From the NCBI GenBank assembly GCA_017523925.1, contig JAFWVQ010000021.1:1-64000 (forward strand): a stretch of DNA of 64,000 bases, read 5' to 3'. Of the stretch, positions 1-8,604 are shown in pieces (the first letter of the stretch is position 1; every line of letters starts with the position of its first letter). This DNA comes from Clostridia bacterium. Lineage in GTDB: Bacteria; Bacillota; Clostridia; Christensenellales; CAG-138. The position numbers were made by a program, and so were the translations under genes. The notes below the pieces were generated by a model. It worked only from the letters and a program-made list of their open reading frames with translations. It was not told where the DNA came from and did no database searches.

Positions 1-37
1 AATGCTTTCAGTCACTATCCATCTTATTGCTTTTCTT

Positions 38-111
38 GCGGCGTTGATTCGCCATCAACGCCGCCCTCATAAGCTAAAGCGTTTTTTATTATCCACCCGT
101 TAACCGGGTGG
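38..111. other. two perfect hairpins downstream of rnfB
   Basis: An 11-bp perfect inverted repeat (38-48 with 54-64, five-base loop) is followed by a 7-bp one (93-99 with 105-111). Neither has a T-run on either strand, so they are not textbook terminators. They may be 3' structures of the rnf transcript or of a gene to the left of the window. No coding region is visible in 1-139. Confidence 0.4.
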
Positions 112-139
112 TTGTATAACGCCTGTTCGGCTCCAACGC

Positions 140-176
140 AAAAGCGGACGTTCCAAAGAAAGGAGCGTCCGCTTTT
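140..176 (-). terminator. rnf operon terminator
   Basis: A stem of about 15 bp (140-154 with 162-176, one G-T pair, seven-base loop) begins about 20 bases after the rnfB stop. It ends in TTTT when read on the minus strand. The A/T flanks are symmetric, so it could also stop transcription arriving from the left. Confidence 0.75.
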
Positions 177-196
177 CATTGGATAGATTTGATTCT

Positions 197-994
197 TTAC
201 AGCGCGATTATGCAGCCCATCGGGCACTGCTTGGTGCATTCAAGGCAGCCGATGCACTTATCCTGATCGATGACGCAGTGCTTGCCCACGAGCGTGATGG
301 CTTCCGCAGGGCAGCTCTTCTCGCAGCGACGGCAGCCGATGCACGCGTTCTTGCAGTTGTCCTTCGCTTCCTTGCCGCCATCGTCGTTTCGACAGAGTAT
401 CAGCACCTTGGCAGAAGTAGGCACCAGCGCGATCGCGCCGCGCGGACATTGCTTTGCGCACGCGCCGCAGCCGGTGCACTTGGCGCTGTTGAACTGAGGA
501 AGTCCGTTCTCCCCCATCGTGATCGCTCCGAACTTGCAGTCGCGGATGCAGTCGCCCATGCCGAGACATGCCCAAGTGCATTTCTTCGGGCCGCCCGCAA
601 GGCCGTTCGCTATGCGGCAGTTCGGAACGCCGTCGTACTGGTAGCGCACTGCGGCGGTCTCGCAGTCTCCGGAGCAGATAAGCCTTGCAACGGCCGGCGT
701 TTGAGCGGAAGCTTCAACGCCGAGTATCTCCGAGATGCGTTTTATCTTCTCGCCCTTGGAGGCGGGACAGGCGTTTGGAGCAACGTCCCCCCTAACGATG
801 GCTTCCGCAAGCGCGGTGCAGCCCGCATAGCCGCAGGCGCCGCAGTTCGCTCCGCCGAGACATTCGGCTATCTGAGGAACGCGCTGATCGATCTCTACGG
901 CGAATTTCTTATCGGCAACGCCGAGAACGATCGCAAACACTATCGCAAGCGCGCCCATTACGGCGCCCGCTATGATTATTGCAGTCCAGTTCAT
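197..994 (-). CDS. rnfB: Rnf complex subunit B (iron-sulfur electron input subunit)
   Basis: RnfB takes electrons from reduced ferredoxin and passes them through Fe-S clusters into the membrane-bound Rnf complex, which reduces NAD+ and pumps Na+ or H+. In the 265 residues one sees an N-terminal membrane helix (about 5-26), the Fe-S domain cysteines C45, C51, C54, C59 and C76, and three clear ferredoxin CxxCxxCxxxC motifs starting at C173, C218 and C247, with further cysteines around 126-153. It is the last gene of rnfCDGEAB and lies 23 bases after rnfA. The clostridial gene order and the extra ferredoxin motifs leave little doubt about the assignment. Confidence 0.96.
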   Translation of the reverse strand: MNWTAIIIAGAVMGALAIVFAIVLGVADKKFAVEIDQRVPQIAECLGGANCGACGYAGCTALAEAIVRGDVAPNACPASKGEKIKRISEILGVEASAQTPAVARLICSGDCETAAVRYQYDGVPNCRIANGLAGGPKKCTWACLGMGDCIRDCKFGAITMGENGLPQFNSAKCTGCGACAKQCPRGAIALVPTSAKVLILCRNDDGGKEAKDNCKNACIGCRRCEKSCPAEAITLVGKHCVIDQDKCIGCLECTKQCPMGCIIAL

Positions 995-1017
995 AAATGA
1001 ATACCTCCTTTAGCCTA

Positions 1018-1605
1018 TCAGCCGCCGATGCCGGAGAAGCCGAGGAAGGCTATGCTCATAAGGCCCGCAATGATCAGCGAGCTTGAGAAGCCCTTGAGTG
1101 CGTTCGGCATTTTGGAAAACTCGAGTCTTTCGCGAACGCCCGCCATCAGCACGATAGCAAGCGTGAAGCCGAGAGCGCCGAAAACGCCGTTGCAAACAGC
1201 AAACAGAAGGTTATAGCTCTGCTCGATATTGATAAGCGTTACGCCGAGCACCGCGCAGTTCGTTGTGATCAGCGGCAGATAGATGCCGAGGCTTCGATAC
1301 AGCGAAGGGCTGCTCTTTTTGAGGAACATCTCAACGAACTGCACCAGGCTTGCGATAACAAGGATGAAGCTCATCGTTTGCAGATACTCGAGCTTGAGCG
1401 GAACGAGTATGAAGTTATAAACAAGCCAGGTGAACAGCGAAGCAAGCGCCATAACGAAGGTTACGGCCATGCCCATTCCCGCCGCCGTTTCGACCTTGTT
1501 TGAAACGCCGAGGAACGGGCAGCAGCCGAGGAAGCGCGAAAAGATGAAGTTGTTTGAAAGTATGCTCGTTACGAGCAGAACAAGAAGCTTTGCAAGATCA
1601 CTCAT
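1018..1605 (-). CDS. rnfA: Rnf complex subunit A (integral membrane)
   Basis: A polytopic membrane protein of 195 residues with about six hydrophobic helices. RnfA and its paralogue RnfE form the inverted-topology pair at the core of the Rnf complex, and family knowledge places a membrane-embedded Fe-S centre between them. The stretch NNFIFSRFLGCCPFLG near residue 18 and the TNCAVLG motif near residue 115 are family hallmarks and carry the conserved cysteines. The start codon shares one base with the rnfE stop, which indicates translational coupling. Confidence 0.96.
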   Translation of the reverse strand: MSDLAKLLVLLVTSILSNNFIFSRFLGCCPFLGVSNKVETAAGMGMAVTFVMALASLFTWLVYNFILVPLKLEYLQTMSFILVIASLVQFVEMFLKKSSPSLYRSLGIYLPLITTNCAVLGVTLINIEQSYNLLFAVCNGVFGALGFTLAIVLMAGVRERLEFSKMPNALKGFSSSLIIAGLMSIAFLGFSGIGG

Positions 1606-2246
1606 TATGCTGCCTCCTTATCCTCGAGAGCGCATTCCGCCTCGACCTCTTTTTTATCCCTATTGGATACGGCGTTCACGAGCGCGAGCATAAGTCCGAA
1701 AACGATGAAGCCGCCGGGAGCAAGCGCCGCGATCAGCATCGGTTCAAAGCCCGCGCCGAAAAGGCTTGCGCCGAAAATGGTGCCGCTTCCGACGATCTCC
1801 CTGATCGCGCCGATCGCGGTGATCGCCACGGTGAAGCCTATGCCCATGCCAAGACCGTCTATCGCCGAGTACAGCACGCTGTTTTTCGATGCAAACGCTT
1901 CGGCACGCGCAAGGATGATGCAGTTTACAACGATAAGCGGAATGAATATTCCGAGGGATTCATAGAGCGCCGGCACGAACGCATGCATCAGCATCTGGAC
2001 CGAGGTTACGAACATACAGATGATGACGATGAACGCCGGTATGCGCACTTTGTCGGGTATGAACTTTCTAAGAAGCGATATAACGATGTTGCTTCCGAGC
2101 AGCACGAAGGTGGCTGCCAGCCCCATGCCGATGCCGTTCATCGCCTGAGTGGTGACGGCGAGCGTGGGACATGTGCCGAGAACGAGACGGAAGGTCGGGT
2201 TCTCATTGAAAAGACCGTTTGTGAAAACTTTTCCTGCTTTACTCAT
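1605..2246 (-). CDS. rnfE: Rnf complex subunit E (integral membrane)
   Basis: Paralogue of RnfA, 213 residues, about six membrane helices. The N-terminal motif NPTFRLVLGTCPTLAVT and the later VNCIILARAEAF segment carry the conserved cysteines expected to ligand the membrane Fe-S centre shared with RnfA. The start overlaps the rnfG stop by four bases (ATGA type) and the stop touches the rnfA start, so the genes are translated as a coupled block. The acidic C-terminal tail (about 195-213) is lineage-variable in the family. Confidence 0.96.
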   Translation of the reverse strand: MSKAGKVFTNGLFNENPTFRLVLGTCPTLAVTTQAMNGIGMGLAATFVLLGSNIVISLLRKFIPDKVRIPAFIVIICMFVTSVQMLMHAFVPALYESLGIFIPLIVVNCIILARAEAFASKNSVLYSAIDGLGMGIGFTVAITAIGAIREIVGSGTIFGASLFGAGFEPMLIAALAPGGFIVFGLMLALVNAVSNRDKKEVEAECALEDKEAA

Positions 2247-2875
2247 GCTTTCACCTCCATTTTGCCGATGAGATCGAAGAGCTCTGCGCAGGTGTTGTTG
2301 AAGGCAGCGATAACGGCTTTAGAGGAGAAAGTTGCACCGCTTATCGCATCAATGCCGCCCTCGCCGTCCGCTTCGGCGGTTTTAACGAGGATGGAGCCTG
2401 CGGGGATGATAAAGCCTCCGCCGCCCTCGCTGTACTTGACCTCGCTGCCGTCGAACAAAGTGCCGATGAACTGCTTTGCAAAAGCTTCGTCCTTGACCTT
2501 CGCGCCAAGGCCTGCCGTTTCGGAGAAATCGCCGTTGCCGCCGATTACGGTGCCGACGACCTTGCTCTTCAGATCCATTCCGACGACGACCTCGATATCG
2601 CCGCCGTAGCCATGCTCACGAGATGATGCGACGTAGCCGATCACATTGCCCTTTTCATCGAGCGCGGAATGGAAATTATGCACCTTTTCGGTATCGTGCC
2701 TGAGAGGCTCGAATTTGGCGGCTCCCGGGAATGCCGCCGCGCGGGCGCTGTCGGCCGCTGCCTTTTCCTGCTCAGCGATGGGGCCCTTTGTGACCTCGTT
2801 TACAAGGCCGAGCACGAGACCCGCCACAAGGCAGATGAGCAGCAGCTTCCATACAAGAGTCAGAGTGTTACGCAA
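2243..2875 (-). CDS. rnfG: Rnf complex subunit G (covalent FMN-binding)
   Basis: RnfG has one N-terminal membrane helix and an extracytoplasmic FMN-binding domain that relays electrons. The flavinylation motif SGAT (in DAISGATFSS) lies near residue 167; its Thr is the site where ApbE attaches FMN by a phosphoester bond in this family. The frame is open up to 2938, but I place the start at TTG 2875. A strong GGGGGAG ribosome site lies seven bases upstream of it, the protein then begins directly before the membrane helix, and the overlap with rnfD shrinks from 71 to 8 bases. The predicted product is 210 residues. Confidence 0.92.
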   Translation of the reverse strand: MRNTLTLVWKLLLICLVAGLVLGLVNEVTKGPIAEQEKAAADSARAAAFPGAAKFEPLRHDTEKVHNFHSALDEKGNVIGYVASSREHGYGGDIEVVVGMDLKSKVVGTVIGGNGDFSETAGLGAKVKDEAFAKQFIGTLFDGSEVKYSEGGGGFIIPAGSILVKTAEADGEGGIDAISGATFSSKAVIAAFNNTCAELFDLIGKMEVKA

Positions 2876-3845
2876 CCTTCTCTCCCCCCTTCTTATCCTT
2901 CGTGTCGCCGTAGATGCCGGGCTTGATGTATTTATCAAGCAGCGGCGTTACGATATTCATAAACAGTATCGCATAGGTCACGCCTTCGGGATAGCCCGCG
3001 AAGCAGCGGATGACCGCCGTCAGAAGACCGATGCCGAGCGCGAATATGACCTGACCCATCGCAGTCATCGGGCAGGTTGAATAGTCGGTCGCCATAAACA
3101 CTGCTCCGAAGAGGATGCCGCCCTGGAGCATCGCGATAAGCTGAGTTTCGATGCCGCCGCCCGAGAAGAGCCAGGTGAACAGGCCGGTGGAAAGCACGAT
3201 GATCACCGGCACGTGCCAGGAGATTACGTGCGTTACGAGCAGGTACACGAAGCCGAGCAGTATCGCTATCTTGCAGACTTCGCCGATAGTGCCGGGTATC
3301 CTGCCGATGAAGAGGTCGAGCATGCTCGTGTCCTCCGCAAGCTTTGCGCCGTAGGCAAGCGGAGTGGCGGTCGAGACCGCATCCACCCTGCCGAGTATGC
3401 TCGGATTCACAAACGCAGCGCCGCTCATTCTGACGGGCCAGCTCGCGAGCAGCACCGCCCTTGCGGTGAGCGCGGGGTTCAGGAAGTTATCGCCTATGCC
3501 GCCGAAGAGCTGCTTTGCAAGCAGGATCGCAACGGCGCTTCCGATGACGCACATCCACCAGGGCGCGGTCACGGGAAGGGTCAGTGCAAGAAGCAGACCG
3601 GTCACGGCGGCGGAAAGATCGCCTATCGTGACGGGGCGCTTCATTATCTTTTCATAGAGGAACTCAAACAGCACGCAGCTTGCAACGCAGATAGCGGCGA
3701 TGATCAGCGAGCGGAAGCCGAAGAAGTAGGTTCCCGCAAGAAGTGCGGGAGCAAGCGCTATCAGCACGTGGCGCATGATGGACGTGGTGGTCTCATTCGT
3801 GCGCACATGCGGAGCGGTTGAAACGTTGAAATTCAGATCGCTCAT
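2868..3845 (-). CDS. rnfD: Rnf complex subunit D (membrane flavoprotein)
   Basis: RnfD is a polytopic subunit homologous to NqrB and takes part in ion translocation. The 325 residues contain about nine hydrophobic helices. The segment VSTATPLAYGAKL near residue 160 matches the covalent-FMN site of the family, with the Thr of the TATPL core as the acceptor. The rnfD start overlaps the rnfC stop by four bases, and the 3' end encodes the ribosome-binding site of rnfG. ApbE, needed for flavinylation, is encoded at 30939-32108. Confidence 0.95.
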   Translation of the reverse strand: MSDLNFNVSTAPHVRTNETTTSIMRHVLIALAPALLAGTYFFGFRSLIIAAICVASCVLFEFLYEKIMKRPVTIGDLSAAVTGLLLALTLPVTAPWWMCVIGSAVAILLAKQLFGGIGDNFLNPALTARAVLLASWPVRMSGAAFVNPSILGRVDAVSTATPLAYGAKLAEDTSMLDLFIGRIPGTIGEVCKIAILLGFVYLLVTHVISWHVPVIIVLSTGLFTWLFSGGGIETQLIAMLQGGILFGAVFMATDYSTCPMTAMGQVIFALGIGLLTAVIRCFAGYPEGVTYAILFMNIVTPLLDKYIKPGIYGDTKDKKGGEKVA

Positions 3846-5179
3846 TTCTTACCTCCGAGTCTTGAAGCAAGGGTGATCCTGTCCTTCATGTTCTTGAACG
3901 AAGCGGTCAGGAAGCGGTTCGCGGGACATGTGAACGAGCAGCAGCCGCAGACGATGCAGTCCATGACGTTGTTTTCCTTTGCGCCCGCCATATCGTTTGC
4001 ATCGCAATACTGCTTGATCCTTGCGGGATTGAGCCCGATGGGACATACCGAAACGCAGCGCGCGCAGCGGATGCAGGGCTTTTCCTCATAGGAGATCGCT
4101 TCTTTTTTATTCAAGGCAACTATGCCGCCCATCGCCTTGGTGACGGAGAAATCGTCGTTCGGCGCGGCGGGACCCGTCATCATTCCGCCCGCAACGAGCT
4201 TTGCGATCTCGCCGTCGTAGCCTCCGGCAAACTCGATCATATCCTTGACCACGGTGCCGATCGGAACGAGCAGATTGCAGGGTGTTTTGACCCTGCCGGT
4301 GACGGTGGTGACGCGATGCGTGAGCGGAAGCCCATCCTCGATCGCAGATTTTACAGCGGCGGCCGTAGCAACGTTTGTAACGATAACGCCGCAGTCTATC
4401 GGGAGCTTGCCTCGAGGGACCTCGCGGCCGGTGGTCACGGTTATGAGCTGCTTTTCACTGCCCTGAGGGTATTTGGTTTTGAGCTCGCAGACTGAAACGC
4501 CCGCATGCCCCGCGGCGGCCTTCTTCATTGCCTCGATCGCCTCGGGTTTATTGTCCTCGATCGCGATTATGCCGCGCTCGGAGTTCATCGCACGCATTAT
4601 CGCCACAAGGCCGTGCACGATATCATCCGTGCGCTCAAGTATCGTGCGGAAATCGCTCGTAAGATGCGTTTCGCACTCGGCGCCGTTTAAGATGATCGTG
4701 TCGGCGTGCTTCTCGTCCTGTATCGTGAGCTTAACGTGCAGGGGGAACGCCGCTCCGCCCATGCCGCAGATGCCAGCCTGCTTGATCCGCTCGACTATCG
4801 CCTTCGGCTCCGCCGTTTCGCACGTGCCGATCGCCGGCATCGGCTCCTCGGGCGTGTCGAGCCCATCGTTTTTGATGGTCACGCACATGACCTTTTTGGG
4901 GCCAAGCTGCTGCTTCTCCGACACGTCCACGACCTCGCCCGATACGGAAGCATGGATCGGCAGGCCGAGGAAGCCGACCGGAGTGCCGATGAGCTGGCCG
5001 AGCTTGACAATGTCGCCCTTTTTGACGCAGGGCTCCGAGGGCGCGCCGAGATGAAGATTCATCGGTATGCAGACGTATTCGGGCGAAAAGACCTGGGAGG
5101 CCTTGTTCCTCGTCAGCTGCTTGCCCTCATGGGTTCTTGAAAGCGGGTGAACTCCGCCTTTGAATGAACGTTTAAACAA
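3842..5179 (-). CDS. rnfC: Rnf complex subunit C (NADH/FMN/Fe-S subunit)
   Basis: RnfC is the peripheral subunit that reduces NAD+; it resembles the 51-kDa subunit of complex I. Visible are a glycine-rich nucleotide/FMN region (GICGMGGAAFPLHVK) and two ferredoxin motifs near the C-terminus, CIRCARCVSVCP and CIVCGCCSFTCP. The longest frame opens with ATG at 5230, but a consensus -10 box lies at 5236-5241, so that ATG would sit at the transcription start. I therefore choose TTG 5179, which has a GGAAGG site seven bases upstream and yields the usual FKRSFKGGVHP N-terminus. The product is 445 residues. Confidence 0.94.
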   Translation of the reverse strand: MFKRSFKGGVHPLSRTHEGKQLTRNKASQVFSPEYVCIPMNLHLGAPSEPCVKKGDIVKLGQLIGTPVGFLGLPIHASVSGEVVDVSEKQQLGPKKVMCVTIKNDGLDTPEEPMPAIGTCETAEPKAIVERIKQAGICGMGGAAFPLHVKLTIQDEKHADTIILNGAECETHLTSDFRTILERTDDIVHGLVAIMRAMNSERGIIAIEDNKPEAIEAMKKAAAGHAGVSVCELKTKYPQGSEKQLITVTTGREVPRGKLPIDCGVIVTNVATAAAVKSAIEDGLPLTHRVTTVTGRVKTPCNLLVPIGTVVKDMIEFAGGYDGEIAKLVAGGMMTGPAAPNDDFSVTKAMGGIVALNKKEAISYEEKPCIRCARCVSVCPIGLNPARIKQYCDANDMAGAKENNVMDCIVCGCCSFTCPANRFLTASFKNMKDRITLASRLGGKK

Positions 5180-5235
5180 ACCTTCGCCTTCCTTCCGAGT
5201 TGGATTTATCAGTAAGCTATACTTTACCATGCAAT

Positions 5236-5264
5236 ATTATATCATATTGCGTGCTCGAATTGAA
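5236..5264 (-). promoter_or_regulatory. rnf operon promoter
   Basis: On the minus strand, TTCAAT (5264-5259) and a perfect TATAAT (5241-5236) are separated by 17 bases. The transcript would start near 5229, leaving a leader of about 50 bases before TTG 5179. Confidence 0.75.
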
Positions 5265-5346
5265 TACCGAAAGCGTATTTTTGCCGCAATTTGTTTTCAA
5301 ACCATCCCGATGCGCAGAACTTAGAAAAAATATTTTCGCAAAACGG

Positions 5347-5375
5347 TTTCTTTCACGGAACAAATCATTTATAAT
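5347..5375 (+). promoter_or_regulatory. pyrH operon promoter
   Basis: A perfect TATAAT lies at 5370-5375, with a weak -35 (TTTCTT) 17 bases upstream. It is divergent from the rnf promoter and leaves a leader of about 75 bases ending in the GGGGG ribosome site of pyrH. Confidence 0.6.
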
Positions 5376-5458
5376 AGAGTGCAGTGATTTCATGGCAAAA
5401 GTGCAAGGTTTTGCATTTTTCGACCAAACCGTTTTCAACACCAAGGGGGTAATAAAAA

Positions 5459-6175
5459 ATGAAATACGAACGCATTCTTCTCAAGGTCAGCGGCGAGGTG
5501 CTCTCCGGCAAAACGCCGATCGATTTCGACAACGTCGCTCTTGCTGCTGAGAATATCAAGGCGCTGCACGATCACGGATGCAAGACAGGCGTGGTCGTGG
5601 GCGGCGGCAACATCTGGCGCGGCAGATCGGGCGGCAGCATGGAAAGGAACCGTGCGGATAACATCGGCATGCTCGCGACAGCAGCAAACGCACTTGCGCT
5701 CGAGCAGGCTTTGATCGACGTCGGCGTTCCGGTGCGCGTTCTTTCCGCCGTTTCAATGGAGATGTTTGCCGACACCTACTCCGCGCGCGAGGCAAATAAA
5801 TCCATCGATGAAGGCACCGTGGTCGTTTTTGCCTGCGGCACCGGCTGCCCCTTCTTCTCCACCGACACGGCGGCGGCGCTTCGTGCGGCCCAGATCCACG
5901 CGGACGCGCTTCTGCTTGCAAAGAACGTGGACGGCATCTACACCGCCGATCCGAACAAGGACCCGAGCGCGAGGCGATACGTTCGCATCAGCTACGATGA
6001 GGTTATTGCACGCAATCTCAAGGCAACCGACCTCACCGCCATCAGCTTCTGCCGCGAATACTCGCTGCCCATCGTTTGCTTCGATATGCGCGAACGCGAC
6101 AACTTCACCAAAGCGGCTGACGGCGTGAATTCGGGAACCGTAGTCGATGCACTTGATGGGTTTGAGCTTGCGTAA
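5459..6175 (+). CDS. pyrH: UMP kinase
   Basis: PyrH phosphorylates UMP to UDP with ATP in the cytoplasm and belongs to the amino acid kinase fold. The N-terminus YERILLKVSGEVLSG and the GVVVGGGNIWRGR stretch are the conserved nucleotide- and substrate-binding loops, and VDGIYTADPNKDPSA is the typical C-terminal kinase motif. At 238 residues it has the normal family length. The start follows a GGGGG ribosome site by about seven bases. In most Firmicutes pyrH sits between tsf and frr. Here tsf is 18 kb away on the other strand, and two unrelated genes separate pyrH from frr. Confidence 0.97.
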   Translation: MKYERILLKVSGEVLSGKTPIDFDNVALAAENIKALHDHGCKTGVVVGGGNIWRGRSGGSMERNRADNIGMLATAANALALEQALIDVGVPVRVLSAVSMEMFADTYSAREANKSIDEGTVVVFACGTGCPFFSTDTAAALRAAQIHADALLLAKNVDGIYTADPNKDPSARRYVRISYDEVIARNLKATDLTAISFCREYSLPIVCFDMRERDNFTKAADGVNSGTVVDALDGFELA

Positions 6176-7424
6176 GCCGGCTCCATCAACGCACCATATC
6201 TCGATCGAAGTGCTCCGCCGCTTCATCCTGCTCAAGCAGGGGCTGTTTGGCGCACACCGTTTCAGTGGGAAGCTCGGTGCGCTCGAGTACGTGCGCCAAG
6301 CCGGATGCATACAGTTCGATCCGATAAATCCCTGCGGACGGAATGCCGAGCTCACGCTTCAATCGAGAGTCAAGGGCTTCAAAAAGCAGGATCTGTACGA
6401 CCTTTTGTATAAGGATCGTGCCCTGATCGACTATCCCGACAAGGAGCTTTCGATACTGCCCGTTGAGGCTTTTCCGTACCTTTCGAGGTGGAGGGAGTCG
6501 GCAAGGCGTAACGCAGCAAATTTCGAAGGTATCGATGCTCTTGCCGATGAGGCGCTCCTGTTTATCGAGCAGAACGGCCCTGTCAGCTCGGCAACGCTGC
6601 CGATCGAGGGCGAGATCAAATGGAACTCGGCCGTGCATTGGAGCGGGAATTGGCACGGCAAGACCAACGCCGCGCGCTCGGTGCTCGAGCAGATGTACAC
6701 CGACGGAAGGCTAGTTATCCACCACAAGGACGGCACGCGCAAGTTTTACGATCTTGCCGAAAGGCATATCCCTTCCGAGCTTTTGAATGCTGCCGATCCG
6801 AATGAAACCCTCATCGAGCATATCAAATGGTGCCTTCTTCGCCGTATCGGCGCTGTCGGCTTGCTCTGGGATCGCCGCTCGGATTCGCTTCTCGGCATAT
6901 GGGGCATGAACACCGAGCTGAGAAAGCAAGCTTTTTCCGAGCTTGAGGCGGAGGGGCTGATCATTCCGCTTTCGGTTCCCGAGATACCCGCGCTTCTCTA
7001 TACGAAGGCCGAGGATCTGCCTTTGCTTGAAGCGGCAACGGATGGAAAGCGCTATAAGAAGCGCTGCGAATTCATTGCGCCGCTCGACCCGCTGATGTGG
7101 GACAGAAACCTGATAGAGGCGCTTTTCGGTTTCAGATACCGCTGGGAGGTGTACGTTCCCGCCGAAAAGCGGCAGTACGGCTACTATGTGCTGCCCATCG
7201 TTTACGGCGAAGAGTTTATCGGAAGGATCGAAGCCACTGCAAGCAATACGAGCAAGGAGCTTATAATAAAAGGGCTTTGGTTTGAGCCGGGAATCAAAGC
7301 GAGCAGCGCTTTGAGCGGTGCGCTTTATGCTGCCTGCGAACGGCTATCTAACTTCAACGGCTGCAGCGAAACCACATACTGCGAGGCGGCTCAAAGAGCG
7401 CTTGAACAGATTGGAAAGAGGTAA
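6147..7424 (+). CDS. YcaQ-like winged-helix DNA glycosylase family protein
   Basis: The 425 residues match the HTH_42/YcaQ family, whose studied members (E. coli YcaQ, Streptomyces AlkX) unhook alkylated or cross-linked bases from DNA. The N-terminal half carries QGLFG and AGCIQFDPINPCGRNAEL; in YcaQ the QxD motif is catalytic, and here it reads QFD. The C-terminal part, with LDPLMWDR and FRYRWEVYVPAEKRQYGYYVLPI, is also typical. The start overlaps the 3' end of pyrH by 29 bases (a second ATG lies at 6156) and there is no strong ribosome site, so it is probably translationally coupled. Its place inside the pyrH-frr cluster is unusual. Confidence 0.85.
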   Translation: MHLMGLSLRKPAPSTHHISIEVLRRFILLKQGLFGAHRFSGKLGALEYVRQAGCIQFDPINPCGRNAELTLQSRVKGFKKQDLYDLLYKDRALIDYPDKELSILPVEAFPYLSRWRESARRNAANFEGIDALADEALLFIEQNGPVSSATLPIEGEIKWNSAVHWSGNWHGKTNAARSVLEQMYTDGRLVIHHKDGTRKFYDLAERHIPSELLNAADPNETLIEHIKWCLLRRIGAVGLLWDRRSDSLLGIWGMNTELRKQAFSELEAEGLIIPLSVPEIPALLYTKAEDLPLLEAATDGKRYKKRCEFIAPLDPLMWDRNLIEALFGFRYRWEVYVPAEKRQYGYYVLPIVYGEEFIGRIEATASNTSKELIIKGLWFEPGIKASSALSGALYAACERLSNFNGCSETTYCEAAQRALEQIGKR

Positions 7425-7430
7425 GGTAAT

Positions 7431-7901
7431 ATGCCGGAATTTGCATTGTTTATCAGTATAAAAGAATATGACGCCACCACGGGCGAGGGCGGGCTCGGAG
7501 AGCTCAAGGAAAACTATCTCTGCATCAGCCCCGAGAACGTTGAGATGACCGGCGATATGGCTTTTAGCGGCTATATCGAGGAGAACGGCGAGCGCGTGGG
7601 CGTGCAGATACTCTGCGATCCCGGCTTTGTGAACGCAGCAGGGAACGCGCCCCTTCTTGCCGAGATAAGGCTCGGCGGCAGGTATAAATTCGCCCATACC
7701 GAACGCGCAAACGGCTCCGCCGTCGGCAGGATACGCGGCTATTCGCTCAAGCTGTATGAAGCGGGACATGAGCATGATCACGGGCATGATCACGGGCATG
7801 AACACGACCACGAGCATGAACACGGCGGGGGATGCGGCTGCGGACATGAGCATCACGATGATTGCGATCATGACTGTGAGCATTGTGATGAAAACAGATG
7901 A
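7431..7901 (+). CDS. hypothetical protein with His/Cys-rich metal-binding tail
   Basis: I do not recognise the N-terminal domain (residues 1-113), which looks like a small soluble beta-rich domain. The last 45 residues hold 15 His and 5 Cys in alternating His-Asp/His-Glu/His-Gly order, followed by a GCGCG element. Such tails bind Zn, Ni or Co and occur in metallochaperones and zinc-handling proteins. The gene starts six bases after the ycaQ-like stop and precedes frr, so it is co-transcribed with growth genes. Two 12-base direct repeats in the DNA underlie the tail. A ZIP-type transporter is encoded at 49991, but any link is speculation. Confidence 0.8.
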   Translation: MPEFALFISIKEYDATTGEGGLGELKENYLCISPENVEMTGDMAFSGYIEENGERVGVQILCDPGFVNAAGNAPLLAEIRLGGRYKFAHTERANGSAVGRIRGYSLKLYEAGHEHDHGHDHGHEHDHEHEHGGGCGCGHEHHDDCDHDCEHCDENR

Positions 7902-7990
7902 CCGCGCGCACTTTTTTCATGCATCCGCATCAACCGAAAATGCGATATTTTCGTTATATTGCCGGAATGATGTAAAGCTGCGGCCCTGTA

Positions 7991-8019
7991 TTGACAAAAC
8001 CGCGCTTCTACATTAAAAT
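7991..8019 (+). promoter_or_regulatory. frr promoter
   Basis: A perfect TTGACA (7991-7996), a 17-base spacer and TAAAAT (8014-8019) lie 34 bases before the frr start. frr and the downstream lipid genes can therefore be expressed independently of the pyrH promoter. Confidence 0.85.
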
Positions 8020-8052
8020 AATACAGTTAAATCTTTATCAAGGAGGCAAACT

Positions 8053-8604
8053 ATGGACATTATCGAAACCGCACAGGACAAAATGAATAAAACCATCTCC
8101 GTTTTGAACGGCGAGCTCAGCACTCTGCGCGCCGGCCGCGCCAACCCCAAGCTGCTCGACCGCATCATGGTGGATTATTACGGCACTCCCACTCCCGTGA
8201 ACCAGGTGGGCACCATCAGCTCGCCCGAGCCCCGTCTGCTCGTTATCTCGCTTTGGGATGCAAGCATGATCCCCGCCGTTGAAAAGGCGATCCAGAAGTC
8301 CGATCTTGGCATCAATCCCAGTAACGACGGCAAGCTGATCCGCCTCGTTTTCCCCGAGCTGACCGAGGAAAGGCGCAAAGAGCTTGTTAAGCTCGTTCGC
8401 AAAAAAGCCGAGGAAAGCAAGGTCGCCATCCGCTCCATCCGCCGCGATGCGAACGAGGCCATCAAGAAGGACTGCAAGGACGGCAACATAACCGAGGACG
8501 ATCAGAAGCGCATGGAGGAGCAGGTTCAGAAGGCGACCGACAACGCCATCAAGGAGATCGACCGCATCGCTTCCGAGAAGGAAAAGGAGCTGCTTTCGGT
8601 TTGA
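8053..8604 (+). CDS. frr: ribosome recycling factor
   Basis: RRF acts with EF-G to split the 70S ribosome after termination. The product of 183 residues has the expected length and typical sequence throughout: [14 protein letters not shown] near 30, [12 protein letters not shown] near 45, and a C-terminal coiled-coil rich in Lys/Glu with [14 protein letters not shown]. An AAGGAGG ribosome site precedes the ATG by six bases. It is the first gene after its own consensus promoter and overlaps the next start by four bases. Confidence 0.98.
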   Translation: MDIIETAQDKMNKTISVLNGELSTLRAGRANPKLLDRIMVDYYGTPTPVNQVGTISSPEPRLLVISLWDASMIPAVEKAIQKSDLGINPSNDGKLIRLVFPELTEERRKELVKLVRKKAEESKVAIRSIRRDANEAIKKDCKDGNITEDDQKRMEEQVQKATDNAIKEIDRIASEKEKELLSV

